DNA of 64,000 nt from Halopseudomonas sabulinigri (GTDB taxonomy: Bacteria; Pseudomonadota; Gammaproteobacteria; Pseudomonadales; Pseudomonadaceae), in NCBI GenBank assembly GCA_011053055.1, contig DRHT01000032.1:1-64000 (forward strand), in the 5' to 3' direction. The notes beneath the pieces were generated by a model. The model saw only the letters and a program-made list of their open reading frames with translations. It searched no databases and was not told where the DNA came from. Made by a program: the position numbers and the translations under genes. Below, piece by piece: positions 9,989 to 19,415 of the stretch. Each line of letters starts with the position of its first letter. Position 1 is the first letter of the stretch.

Positions 9989-10909
9989 CTAAGGCTCCCA
10001 GCGTGCCAGCAGCGCTAGATGATCTTGCCGCGCTTGTGCCTGACTGATTGGCTGCAGGCGTATTTTCTGCCCCGGCGCACATTGCGCCAGCCGGGCCAGG
10101 GACGCTGGCGTGAGCGCGCCCAGCCTTGGATAGCCACCGATGGTCTGGCGGTCGTTCATCAGTACTATCGGCTGGCCATCGGGCGGCACCTGTACGGCGC
10201 CGAGTGGGATGCCTTCGGAGATCAGCGCATCGCCTTGATAGCGCAGTGCTGGGCCGGTTAGGCGCATACCCATGCGGTCGGCGCGTTGATCCAGCGTCCA
10301 GTGTTGGTTGAACAGCTGAAACAGGCTGTCGCCGCTAAATTGGCTGCTTTGCGCGCCGACCAAGAGTTGCAAGGTTACTGGGCTCTTGTAGTCTGGGATC
10401 GCCTCGGAAGGCATTTTTCGGCTTACCGCAGGCTGCGCTGAATACGTGAGTTGATTGCCGGGTTTTAGCCCCTTGCCGTCGCCATGCAAACCACCCAGCC
10501 CCTCGCGCATCACGGTCGCGACCGCACCCAGAACGGGGTTTGCCTTAAATCCGCCGGCGGCGGCCAGATAGGCTCGCACACCGCTGCGTGGCTGAGTGAA
10601 TGTGAGCTGCTGGCCGCTGCGTATGGCAAAGACTTGCCAAGGTCTTAGCGGTTGTTGATCCAGTTTTGCATCCAGATCGGCACCGGTCAGCGCCAGCCAA
10701 CCATCGGCCTCTGCTTTGAGCGTCAGACCACCAAGCGGAATTTCGATCACGCAGGCGTCCAGTGGATTCCCCAATAACCAGTTGGCCCAGTGCTGAGCAA
10801 TCCAATCCAGCGCTCCGCCTTGGGTTACGCCCAGATGGCGCACGCCAAAACGTCCACCGTCCTGCAGCTGCGCAAAACCCAGACTGTGCTCTACTCGCAG
10901 CATGCTCAC
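9989..10909 (-). CDS. pxpC: 5-oxoprolinase subunit C / biotin-dependent carboxyltransferase family
   Basis: GFAQLQDGGRFGVRHLGVTQGGALD motif; overlaps pxpB. Confidence 0.9.
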   Translation of the reverse strand: MSMLRVEHSLGFAQLQDGGRFGVRHLGVTQGGALDWIAQHWANWLLGNPLDACVIEIPLGGLTLKAEADGWLALTGADLDAKLDQQPLRPWQVFAIRSGQQLTFTQPRSGVRAYLAAAGGFKANPVLGAVATVMREGLGGLHGDGKGLKPGNQLTYSAQPAVSRKMPSEAIPDYKSPVTLQLLVGAQSSQFSGDSLFQLFNQHWTLDQRADRMGMRLTGPALRYQGDALISEGIPLGAVQVPPDGQPIVLMNDRQTIGGYPRLGALTPASLARLAQCAPGQKIRLQPISQAQARQDHLALLARWEP

Positions 10910-11613
10910 GGGTTTGGCTCCATGCTCGCATCGTCGCCGCCGAGGCGCAAAAACTCGGCATGGTCGACCGAAACAAAACGGACACGATCGCCGGGTTTGA
11001 GCAAGCTGTAACCATCGCGCTCGCGGTCAAACAAGGCTAGCGGACAACGCCCAATCAGGTTCCAGCCGCCGGGCGATACCAGTGGATAGACAGCGGTCTG
11101 TCGCTCGGCTATCCCGACGCTGCCCTGCGGGACGCGCTGACGCGGCGTAGCCAGCCGTGGCGCGGCAATGCTCGGATCGACCAAGCCCATATAGCCAAAG
11201 CCGGGTGTGAAGCCGAGAGTAAATACCGGGTAGTCGCGGCTGCAGTGGCGGTCTACTACTTGCTCCACAGTACAGCCAGCGCGTTGCGCAAGCGCTTCTA
11301 GATCGGGGCCGACACTGGGGTGATACCAGACCGGCAGCTCATGCCGTCGGCCGCTGTCGTTAATCGCCAGCGGTTGTAACCCTTTCAGCGCTTGCAGCAC
11401 GCGCTCACTAGCCTGTGCTTCGCTCAGTTGCAGGCCGTCATAGTGCAGCATCAAAGTGGTATAGGACGGCACCAGATCAATCAGCTGCGCACCAAAAGCG
11501 GTGTGCAGGCGTTCGGCGGCGGCCATCAACCACGGTATGTTGGCCTCGTCGATCACGTCGAACAGGCGCAGCATCAAGCAATCCCACGCGACGCTCTCAA
11601 TGCGCGGTGTCAC
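10906..11613 (-). CDS. pxpB: 5-oxoprolinase subunit B (KipI-like)
   Basis: [60 protein letters not shown], typical of the family. Confidence 0.92.
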   Translation of the reverse strand: MTPRIESVAWDCLMLRLFDVIDEANIPWLMAAAERLHTAFGAQLIDLVPSYTTLMLHYDGLQLSEAQASERVLQALKGLQPLAINDSGRRHELPVWYHPSVGPDLEALAQRAGCTVEQVVDRHCSRDYPVFTLGFTPGFGYMGLVDPSIAAPRLATPRQRVPQGSVGIAERQTAVYPLVSPGGWNLIGRCPLALFDRERDGYSLLKPGDRVRFVSVDHAEFLRLGGDDASMEPNP

Positions 11614-12353
11614 AGTGCATCCAGCGCCGCGCGGATACGTGCGACCACGGCGACGGATTCTGCGTTGTCACCATGTACGCAAAGGCTGTCTGCCTGGAGA
11701 TAGAGTTCGCTGCCGTCGCTCGCGATAAGCGGTTCGCCGTGCGCAAAGGTCAACGCTTGGGCAAGAATACGTTCAGGGTCATGGTGCACCGCGCCGGGCT
11801 GATGACGTGGCAACAGATAACCGTCAGCGTCATAACCACGGTCGGCAAAGGCCTCAAACCAGAGCTTTACGCCCTGCTCTGCTGCCAATGATTGCGCCTC
11901 GCGGTTGTCGCGGCGCGCCAGCAGCATCAATGGCAGGCTGGCGTCGAAACGCGCGACGGCACGGAGTACCGCGCGCAGCAACTCAGGTTTGCGCATCATG
12001 TCGTTATAGAGCGCGCCGTGCGGTTTGACGTAGCTCAGGTTGCCGCCCTCAGCACGGCAGATGCCATCCAGCGCGCCGATCTGATAAAGCAGCATGTCTT
12101 CGACTTCCTGCGCGGAGCAGTTCATCGAGCGACGACCAAAACCGACCAGATCTGGATACGCTGGATGCGCGCCAATGCGCACATCATGGCTGACCGCCAT
12201 TGCAACGGTGCGACGCATGATGCTCGGGTCTGAGGCGTGAAAGCCGCAGGCGATGTTGGCGCAATCCACATGCGGCATAACGGCTTCGTCCATACCCATG
12301 GTCCAGGCGCCGAAGCTTTCGCCCATATCGCAATTCAATGTTGGCTTCTGCAT
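11610..12353 (-). CDS. pxpA: 5-oxoprolinase subunit A (LamB/YcsF family)
   Basis: Start re-assigned to ATG 12353: [17 protein letters not shown]...[14 protein letters not shown]. Confidence 0.93.
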   Translation of the reverse strand: MQKPTLNCDMGESFGAWTMGMDEAVMPHVDCANIACGFHASDPSIMRRTVAMAVSHDVRIGAHPAYPDLVGFGRRSMNCSAQEVEDMLLYQIGALDGICRAEGGNLSYVKPHGALYNDMMRKPELLRAVLRAVARFDASLPLMLLARRDNREAQSLAAEQGVKLWFEAFADRGYDADGYLLPRHQPGAVHHDPERILAQALTFAHGEPLIASDGSELYLQADSLCVHGDNAESVAVVARIRAALDAL

Positions 12354-12497
12354 GCGCTGCGCTGCTCCTGTTGGGCGTGGCGAAGCTAAAAGGGAACGAA
12401 ACGCCGCTTTTGCTGCCGGATTTAGAGTGTATTTATGCTGTTCGGCGCACAGAGCGTACCGCAGCTGCCCCTTATGTTCAGATAAGAGAGAGACAAT

Positions 12498-13190
12498 ATG
12501 AAGATTCTCATGGTTCTCACCTCCCACGACAAGCTTGGCAACACCGGCAAGAAAACCGGCTTCTGGCTGGAAGAGTTTGCCGCGCCCTATTACGTGCTTA
12601 AAGACGCTGGCGCCGAGATCACCCTGGCCTCGCCGAAGGGCGGCCAGCCGCCGCTTGACCCGACCAGTGCAGAGCCAGACGCCCTGACCTCCGCGACTGA
12701 GCGTTTTGATGCGGATGCCGACGCTAAGGCACAGCTGGCCAGCACTCATGTGCTGTCCAAGGTTGCCGCTAATGATTACGACGCGGTCTTCTATCCCGGC
12801 GGGCACGGCCCCATGTGGGACCTGCACGAAGACGCTGATTCACTCGCGCTGCTGGAAGCCTTCGCCAAGGCCGATAAACCCATTGGGGCGGTGTGCCATG
12901 CACCGGCGGCACTGGTGAACGCTAAAGGTAAAGACGGTGAGTACCTGATTGGCGCCAAACGCGTGACCGGTTTCTCCAACTCCGAAGAAGACGCCGTGGG
13001 CCTGAGCGACGTGGTGCCCTTTATGCTCGAAGACGCGCTGAAAGAAAAAGGCGGCGTGTACAGCAAGGGCGAAGACTGGGGCGAGTATGTGCTGGTAGAT
13101 GGCTTGCTGGTTACGGGCCAGAATCCTGGGTCCTCCGAGAAAGCTGCGAAAGAGCTGCTGACTTTGCTTAAGGTCATGCCCGGCAGCTAA
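12498..13190 (+). CDS. type 1 glutamine amidotransferase domain protein (DJ-1/PfpI, HchA-like)
   Basis: 230 aa; [12 protein letters not shown] and [10 protein letters not shown] nucleophile elbow. Confidence 0.9.
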   Translation: MKILMVLTSHDKLGNTGKKTGFWLEEFAAPYYVLKDAGAEITLASPKGGQPPLDPTSAEPDALTSATERFDADADAKAQLASTHVLSKVAANDYDAVFYPGGHGPMWDLHEDADSLALLEAFAKADKPIGAVCHAPAALVNAKGKDGEYLIGAKRVTGFSNSEEDAVGLSDVVPFMLEDALKEKGGVYSKGEDWGEYVLVDGLLVTGQNPGSSEKAAKELLTLLKVMPGS

Positions 13191-13213
13191 GCCAGATTGC
13201 TACGTGGATCGAT

Positions 13214-13246
13214 AAAAAAAGGGTGCTCACTGGGCACCCTTTTTTC
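13214..13246. terminator. bidirectional Rho-independent terminator
   Basis: AAAAAAAGGGTGCTCACTGGGCACCCTTTTTT: GGGTGC/GCACCC stem flanked by A and T tracts. Confidence 0.9.
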
Positions 13247-13309
13247 GTAAGTACGAATGCTTACAACACTAGTAACTAGTTCACCAGCCGTAACAATGGC
13301 TGCTAACCC

Positions 13310-13741
13310 TTAGCTCAAAATCATATTGGTCGCCGTTGCATAGGCATACAGCGAGCCTGTTTCGTCGCGCAGATAACCTTCTGAAATTACCAAGCGGCGT
13401 GTCTTGTTAATCACTTTCCCTTCGGCAATCAGCGTCTTGTTAAAAGGCACTGGCTTGCACATTTTTACGTTCAGTTCGATGGTGCCATAGCCCACGCCAG
13501 CGCCGAGCACGGTGTGAGTAGCGCAGCCGGTGACCGAGTCCATCACTGTGGCGGCAAAGCCGCCGTGCACGCCGCCCATTGGGTTGGTGTGAGTTTCGTT
13601 GGCAGTGGCTTTGAATACCACGCGGCCTTCTTCAGCTGCTTCGAACTCCATTGGCACGGTTTTGGCGATTGGAGCAAAGGGCAGTTCGCCGCTCGCGATG
13701 GCTTGCATGATTTGCAGGCCGGTCATGTCTTTTAGGTTCAT
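13310..13741 (-). CDS. PaaI-family hotdog thioesterase
   Basis: THTNPMGGVHGGFAATVMDSVTGCA motif. Confidence 0.88.
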   Translation of the reverse strand: MNLKDMTGLQIMQAIASGELPFAPIAKTVPMEFEAAEEGRVVFKATANETHTNPMGGVHGGFAATVMDSVTGCATHTVLGAGVGYGTIELNVKMCKPVPFNKTLIAEGKVINKTRRLVISEGYLRDETGSLYAYATATNMILS

Positions 13742-13762
13742 TGCGAATGTCCTTGAGGGGTT

Positions 13763-14650
13763 TCAGGCTGCGCGAGCAGCCAAGTTAAGTTGTTCGAACC
13801 AGTCCAGCGCGTCCTGCCAAAGTGGCTCTGCGTGCGGCCGGAAATAGCCCATGTGGCCCAGCGGGCGCAGGTTCTGTGTTTGTGGGTCGATGGTGACAGC
13901 CCGGTAATCGGCGTTGCGATAGGCCGACATAAAGGCGTCGCGCGAGGCGGGCGAGGCCCAGAGATCATCAGTGGCGCTGACTGCTGTGATCGGTGTGGTG
14001 ATCTCGGCGAAGCGCGCCTCTAGCCCCGGCATCTGCGGGTCTTCAAAGAAGTAACGCGGGAATCGGCACCAATGTTTCCACTTCTGATACACGCCCTTGG
14101 GCAAGTCTTCGCCCATGCCCAGTTTACGCCAGGCCAGATAGCCCTTGGCGCGAACGATCAGCGGGGCGATCACGCGCCACATCAAGAGCACGCGTAGCTG
14201 CTCGGAGCGCGGCATCCAGCCGTGCCAGCCGGCACCCGTGCCGAAGGTATACAGACCACTGATAGCGGTGTGATTGGGCATCAGGCCAAACGCGTGGCCG
14301 CCGAACGAATGACCGACCATGTAGATGGGGAGCGTGCTTGTTTTCAGGTGCTCAACGGCAGCTGCCAGATCTTGCTCTGCCCAGTCCAGATAATCCATTT
14401 CAAAGCCTTGCAGGCTTGCCGGTGCGGAGCCGCCGATGCCGCGATAGTCCAGCGTCAGAGTGCTGTAGCCACGGCTGGCGGCGTACTCGGCAAATCGGCG
14501 GTAAAAGCCTTGGGGCACGCCGGTGGCGCTGCCGATCAGCAACTGGGCTACAGGGGCTTTGGCTGAGTAAAGAGTGGCGCTCAACGGGTAGCCGTCGGCA
14601 GCGATGAGGGTCAATGGTTGCGCCGGTACGGTCGCGGTATCAATGCTCAT
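13763..14650 (-). CDS. alpha/beta hydrolase
   Basis: MVGHSFGGHAFGL nucleophile elbow; start re-assigned to ATG 14650 (MSIDTATVPAQ). Confidence 0.85.
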   Translation of the reverse strand: MSIDTATVPAQPLTLIAADGYPLSATLYSAKAPVAQLLIGSATGVPQGFYRRFAEYAASRGYSTLTLDYRGIGGSAPASLQGFEMDYLDWAEQDLAAAVEHLKTSTLPIYMVGHSFGGHAFGLMPNHTAISGLYTFGTGAGWHGWMPRSEQLRVLLMWRVIAPLIVRAKGYLAWRKLGMGEDLPKGVYQKWKHWCRFPRYFFEDPQMPGLEARFAEITTPITAVSATDDLWASPASRDAFMSAYRNADYRAVTIDPQTQNLRPLGHMGYFRPHAEPLWQDALDWFEQLNLAARAA

Positions 14651-15233
14651 TGGGAGATGCCTTTTGTTGCAGTCGAACATGCCCCAGCAACGCACGAAAA
14701 GCGCGCTCCAGCGGCAGGGTGTCGCCAGCGACGCGGGCCATGATCAAGCCACCCTCGTAGCTGGAGAAGATGAGCGCCGCGAGGTCCGCGCTGTGCTCTG
14801 CCGGATATCCCGCGGTGTTCAGGTGACTGGCTAGCTGTTGTTGAACACGGTTGAAGCTGTGGTTGATTGCCAGGCGCAGATCGATGTCTTCGGCATTGCT
14901 GTCCAGTGCGGCGGCGGCCATGGGGCAGCCGAGCCGAAACTCGCTGGCTTCGATGCGCCGCAGGGCGCTTTCGATCCAGTGGGCAATGGCCTCTAGCGGA
15001 TCATCATGTTCGGCAAACAAGCGGGTGAAAAAGCGCACGAGCTGCTCAGCAGTCTGTTCGATGGCGGCTAGTGCTAGTTCTTCTTTACCGCCGGGAAAAT
15101 GGTGGTAGAGGCTGCCCTTGGGCGCCTTGGCCTGTGCCAATAATTCAGTTAGCCCGGTGCCGTGCAGTCCGTTGCGTTGCAAGGTTATTTGCATAGCATT
15201 GACCAGCCGTGAGCGTGTATCAGTGTTCTTCAT
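14640..15233 (-). CDS. TetR/AcrR family regulator (YxaF/LmrA-like)
   Basis: N-terminal HTH ...GTGLTELLAQAKAPKGSLYHHFPGGKEELA; overlaps hydrolase start. Confidence 0.9.
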   Translation of the reverse strand: MKNTDTRSRLVNAMQITLQRNGLHGTGLTELLAQAKAPKGSLYHHFPGGKEELALAAIEQTAEQLVRFFTRLFAEHDDPLEAIAHWIESALRRIEASEFRLGCPMAAAALDSNAEDIDLRLAINHSFNRVQQQLASHLNTAGYPAEHSADLAALIFSSYEGGLIMARVAGDTLPLERAFRALLGHVRLQQKASPNEH

Positions 15234-15244
15234 GCCGCTATTTA

Positions 15245-15260
15245 TAGACCGATCAGTCTA
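15245..15260. promoter_or_regulatory. candidate TetR operator TAGAC-CGATCA-GTCTA
   Basis: Inverted repeat 12 bp upstream of the TetR start; same half-sites as 39973-39988 and 40674-40691. Confidence 0.6.
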
Positions 15261-15295
15261 CTGAGTAAATAGTGTTGCCAGAAATTTAACGAAGT

Positions 15296-16345
15296 TTAGT
15301 CCTGTAATTCTGGTTTAAGACGCTGCCACAGGACGAACAGCGGTTCCGCCAAAAACATCACCAGAAACAGCCGCAGCACCTGTAGTGCGGTGACTACGGC
15401 GACTGACAAATGCAGCGCCTCGGCGGTGAGGCACAGCTCGGTGATGCCGCCGGGCATCATGCCGAGCATCAGACTGACACGATCAACATTGCCGAGCGTG
15501 CTCAGCAATATCGCTGCGGCAGCGGCAACCAGCATCGCCAGCAGGGTAAACAGCCACACTCGCAGCAGGAAGGCCGGCGCTTTTCGGAAGAAAGCACGGT
15601 CAAAGTGGCAGCCTAACGCACTACCAATTAGCCACTGCCCAGCCGCGCTGGTGCCGGCTGGCAGAGCGATGTTGATATCCAGCAATACACCGCCAGCGGC
15701 GCAGGCGATCAGCGGCCCGAGCATCCATGGATTGGGCTGACGCAGACGCCGCAACAGGACTGCCAGCAAACCGCCCAATGGCACTAGCCAGGCCAGCGTG
15801 AGGAGATCGGTGGGCAGCGGTGCTGGTGCGTCGACCGCAGGCAGTGCCCAGGTGAAGAGTGCGGGAATTAGCAAAACCACCATCAGCAGACGCAGGCTAT
15901 GCGCGGCTACCACGTTGGCGAGATTGGCTTGATGGCGGGCGCCGATGACGGCCATCTCGCTGGCGCCGCCGGGCATGCTGGCGAAATAGGCGGTGGCGCG
16001 GTCATAGCCGGCGCGAGTGAGAATCCGAATGCCGATAAGGCTAAGCAGGAAGGTGCCGCAGGCGCCGATCATTATCAGCCCCAGATGGCTGATGACCTGT
16101 TCAAAGACGGGGGTAGTGAAGTGCAGACCTATGGCGCTGGCGACTATCCATTGCCCGGCCTGGCGTGAACCTGGCGGCGGTTCACACAGGCAGCCGCTGC
16201 AACGCAGCAGGATGACCGCCAGCAGTGAACCGGTCATCCAGGGCAACGGCCAGCCCATCAGGCTGGCCAGCCATCCGCCGAGCGCTCCGATCAGTGGAGC
16301 GCTGGCGTATTTCAACCAGCGGGGCTGGCTGCCCGGTTCAGGCAT
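15296..16345 (-). CDS. AbrB family membrane protein
   Basis: 349 aa duplicated hydrophobic repeat; SMPGGASEMAVIGARHQ and MMPGGITELCLTAEALHL. Confidence 0.85.
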   Translation of the reverse strand: MPEPGSQPRWLKYASAPLIGALGGWLASLMGWPLPWMTGSLLAVILLRCSGCLCEPPPGSRQAGQWIVASAIGLHFTTPVFEQVISHLGLIMIGACGTFLLSLIGIRILTRAGYDRATAYFASMPGGASEMAVIGARHQANLANVVAAHSLRLLMVVLLIPALFTWALPAVDAPAPLPTDLLTLAWLVPLGGLLAVLLRRLRQPNPWMLGPLIACAAGGVLLDINIALPAGTSAAGQWLIGSALGCHFDRAFFRKAPAFLLRVWLFTLLAMLVAAAAAILLSTLGNVDRVSLMLGMMPGGITELCLTAEALHLSVAVVTALQVLRLFLVMFLAEPLFVLWQRLKPELQD

Positions 16346-17846
16346 TGGCCAGCTTGGCGCTGCGCTTGGCGCGGTAACGACGCCAGAACGGCAGCGCGAT
16401 CATCGCGGCCACCAGTGCCCACAGGCCAATGGCGATTGGGCTGGAAAACAGAATGCCAAGGTCGCCGTTGGAGATCGACAGTGCGCGGCGCAGGTTGCTT
16501 TCCATCATGTCGCCGAGGATGAAGCCCAGCAATAGCGCAGAGAGCGGGAAGTCCAGCTTGCGCAGCAGATAGCCGAAGATGCCGATGGCGATCATCAAAA
16601 ACAGATCGAAGGTAGTCGCATGCACCGCGTACACCCCGATTGAGGTGATGATTGCGATGGCGGGCACTAGCGTCCAGTTCGGTACTGAGAGGATGCGGGT
16701 GAACAGCTTGATCATCGGTATGTTCATCACGATCAAAATGATGTTGGCGACAAACAGCGAGGCAATCAGACCCCAGACGATCTCAGGCTGGTTCTGGAAC
16801 AGTAGTGGGCCGGGCGTAATGTTGTACAGCGTCAGCGCGCCGAGCATCACTGCCGTGGTGCCTGAGCCTGGAATACCGAGGGTCAGCATCGGGATCATCG
16901 AGCCACAGGCCGAAGCGCTGTTGGCGGTTTCTGGTGCGGCTAGGCCACGCAGATCGCCGTCACCGAAGCGGCCACTATCGCCGGCCAATTTTTTCTCCGA
17001 CATGTAGCTGACGGCGCTGGCCAGGGTGGCACCGGCGCCCGGCAGGACGCCGAAAATAAAGCCCAGCACACCGCAGCGCAGGTTGGTCGCCAATACCGAG
17101 CTGCCTTCCTTGAGGTTGAACAGCATGCGACCGCTGGTCTTAAGTGCGGTCTGGCCGTGGTGGGTGCGCTCCAGCAGCATGAGGATTTCGCTGATGCTGA
17201 ACAGCCCCAATACCAGTACGACGAACTGGATGCCGTCAGACAGGCCCAGGCTGCCAAAGGTGAAGCGATACACGCCGCTGTTGGCGTCGATGCCAACGCA
17301 GGACAGCATCAGGCCGATCAGTACGGCAACGGCAGTCTTGACCGGTTTGTCGCCGGCCATGCCGGCCAGACAAACAATCGCAAAGACCATCAGCATGAAG
17401 TACTCGGCCGGCCCGAACGAAACCGCCCATTTGGCCAGCAGTGGCGCAAAGACGATCACCCCTACCGTGGCGATCATGCCGCCGATAAACGAACTCCAGG
17501 CGGAGATCGACAAGGCCACACCCGCTTTGCCTTGGCGCGCCAGGGGATAACCGTCCAGCGTCGTCATTACCGCGGATGCTTCACCGGGGATGTTCAGCAA
17601 AATCGAGGAAATGCGGCCGCCGTATTCGCATCCCAGATAGACCGAGGCGAGCAGGATCAGCGCGGTTTCCGGTGGTAAGCCGAGTGCGAAGGCAACCGGG
17701 ATCAGCAGTGCGACGCCGTTGATGGGACCAAGGCCCGGCAACAAGCCGACGATGGTGCCGATGGTGGTACCCGCCAGTGCAGTGACGAGGTTGTTTGGGC
17801 TAAGCGCGACGTCGAAGCCTTGTCCGAGATATTGCAGCGTATCCAT
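16338..17846 (-). CDS. tctA: tripartite tricarboxylate transporter large permease TctA
   Basis: Start re-assigned to ATG 17846 (MDTLQYLGQGFDVALSPNNL); GTTIGTIVGLLPGLGPINGVALLIP. Confidence 0.93.
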   Translation of the reverse strand: MDTLQYLGQGFDVALSPNNLVTALAGTTIGTIVGLLPGLGPINGVALLIPVAFALGLPPETALILLASVYLGCEYGGRISSILLNIPGEASAVMTTLDGYPLARQGKAGVALSISAWSSFIGGMIATVGVIVFAPLLAKWAVSFGPAEYFMLMVFAIVCLAGMAGDKPVKTAVAVLIGLMLSCVGIDANSGVYRFTFGSLGLSDGIQFVVLVLGLFSISEILMLLERTHHGQTALKTSGRMLFNLKEGSSVLATNLRCGVLGFIFGVLPGAGATLASAVSYMSEKKLAGDSGRFGDGDLRGLAAPETANSASACGSMIPMLTLGIPGSGTTAVMLGALTLYNITPGPLLFQNQPEIVWGLIASLFVANIILIVMNIPMIKLFTRILSVPNWTLVPAIAIITSIGVYAVHATTFDLFLMIAIGIFGYLLRKLDFPLSALLLGFILGDMMESNLRRALSISNGDLGILFSSPIAIGLWALVAAMIALPFWRRYRAKRSAKLANA

Positions 17847-17848
17847 GA

Positions 17849-18307
17849 TCAGATCTCCAATCCGGCCAGCACGCCAAGCGGCAGCGGCACGTCCAGAATG
17901 CGGTCGAAGAGAAAGTACAGGCTGGTGCCGAGTACGACGGCGAGAACCACGCTGGGCAGCCAACGGCCACCGAACAGGCGTGCCATGCCCAAGGCGAACA
18001 AAATGGCGCTGGGTACAAAGCCAAGACTTTCAAACAATGAAGCGAGGGCCAGCAGCAGCGCGAGGCAGATGGCGACTTTGATCAGCATCGGCTTGGTCAG
18101 CGCTGGCTCATCGCTGGGGCTGCTCTCCAGCGCAGGTTTGATCAGCAGCACCAGTGCACCCAGCCCTAGCAGAATCAGCAGCATCAGCGGGTAGGCGCGC
18201 GGCCCTACAGGCTCATAGGAAAAGGGCGCATGAAAGCCCCAGGCGATGACGCCAAGGCACAGGCAAGCCAGCAGCAGGCTCGCCGCAAACAGACGTTGAT
18301 AGAGCAT
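17849..18307 (-). CDS. tctB: tripartite tricarboxylate transporter small permease TctB
   Basis: 152 aa four-TM protein between TctA and TctC. Confidence 0.88.
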   Translation of the reverse strand: MLYQRLFAASLLLACLCLGVIAWGFHAPFSYEPVGPRAYPLMLLILLGLGALVLLIKPALESSPSDEPALTKPMLIKVAICLALLLALASLFESLGFVPSAILFALGMARLFGGRWLPSVVLAVVLGTSLYFLFDRILDVPLPLGVLAGLEI

Positions 18308-18403
18308 GGGTATGTCCTCGCAGGCGCAGCGTGGGCCCAGGGCCGCACGCTGGCGAAGCTGTTACTGAACCGGGTTTATCGAGTTCGGGTGACTGATCAG
18401 CGG

Positions 18404-19384
18404 TTACTGAACCAGGCCAAACTCGGCGGCGAGTGACTTGTACTGAGCCACCTCCTTCTTCACGTAGGCGTCGAGTTCGTCGCCGGTCATGGCGAAGGGG
18501 AAGAGCTCGCGCTGGGCGCGTAGGGTGGCGAAGTCGTCGGAGGCGAGCAGCTCGTCAAAGCTGTTCTTCCACCAGGCGAAGTCTTCAGCGCTGACGTCTG
18601 GCCCCATGTAAAAGCCGCGCACTACAGGCCAGCTAACATCAAAGCCCTGTTCTTTGGCGGTGGGGATATCTTCGACAATGTCACCTTCCAGGCGCTCGTC
18701 AGCGAGGATCGCCAGAATGCGCATGTCACCGCTTTCGATGTGGGGCATGGCGTCGGAAATGTCGGAGCTGGCCACCTGAATGTGGCCGCCCAGCAAGGCT
18801 GTGGCCAATTCGCCGCCGCCTTCCATGGCGACGTAGCGCAGGCTGCGTGGGTCGATACCGGCAGCGCGAGCGACCAGCGCCGTTTGCATCCAGTCCTGGC
18901 TGCCAACGGTGCCGCCGGAGCCGATCACTACCTTGGAGGGGTCTTTCTTCAATGCGGCGACCAGATCATCCAGTGTCTTGAACTCGGAGTCTGAACGCAC
19001 CGCGATGGCGCCGTAGCTAGTACCGACGGCTGCCAGCCACTTGACTGCCGTTTCGTCATACCGACCGAACTTACCCTGCGCCAGATTCAGCAGCGAACCG
19101 GTAGAAAAGGCAGTGATGGTGCCCGGATCATCGGCGCGTTGCGCAACCACGGAGTTGTAGGCCACGGCGCCAATGCCGCCCGGCATATAAGTGACGCGCA
19201 TCGGCCGTGACAGGTGCTTGCCGTCGAGCAGCGCGCTTTGCGCCAGCTTGCAGGTCAGGTCAAAGCCGCCGCCGGGTGAGGCCGGGGCGATGCATTCCGG
19301 ACGCTTGGGTTCAGCAGCCAGGGTGTAACCGGCCAAGCCAAAGCAGATGGCTGCGAGCAGAGCAGAACGAAGTGTTGTTTTCAT
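18404..19384 (-). CDS. tctC: tripartite tricarboxylate transporter substrate-binding protein TctC
   Basis: Signal peptide; CIAPASPGGGFDLTCKLAQ...MRVTYMPGGIGAVAYN. Confidence 0.92.
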   Translation of the reverse strand: MKTTLRSALLAAICFGLAGYTLAAEPKRPECIAPASPGGGFDLTCKLAQSALLDGKHLSRPMRVTYMPGGIGAVAYNSVVAQRADDPGTITAFSTGSLLNLAQGKFGRYDETAVKWLAAVGTSYGAIAVRSDSEFKTLDDLVAALKKDPSKVVIGSGGTVGSQDWMQTALVARAAGIDPRSLRYVAMEGGGELATALLGGHIQVASSDISDAMPHIESGDMRILAILADERLEGDIVEDIPTAKEQGFDVSWPVVRGFYMGPDVSAEDFAWWKNSFDELLASDDFATLRAQRELFPFAMTGDELDAYVKKEVAQYKSLAAEFGLVQ

Positions 19385-19415
19385 GGGTGGTTCCTCATGG
19401 TTTTTATTGTAGTGC

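Noticed and set aside
12354-12827. Extended 405-aa start of the pxpA ORF
   Set aside because: Upstream extension overlaps the divergent PfpI gene; the family start [13 protein letters not shown] is at 12353.
13268-13279. ACTAGTAACTAGT palindrome downstream of the PfpI gene
   Set aside because: Short and adjacent to a convincing terminator; no partner gene or conservation argument.
16017-17678. Several plus-strand ORFs antisense to tctA and abrB
   Set aside because: Low-complexity translations opposite strongly supported membrane protein genes.
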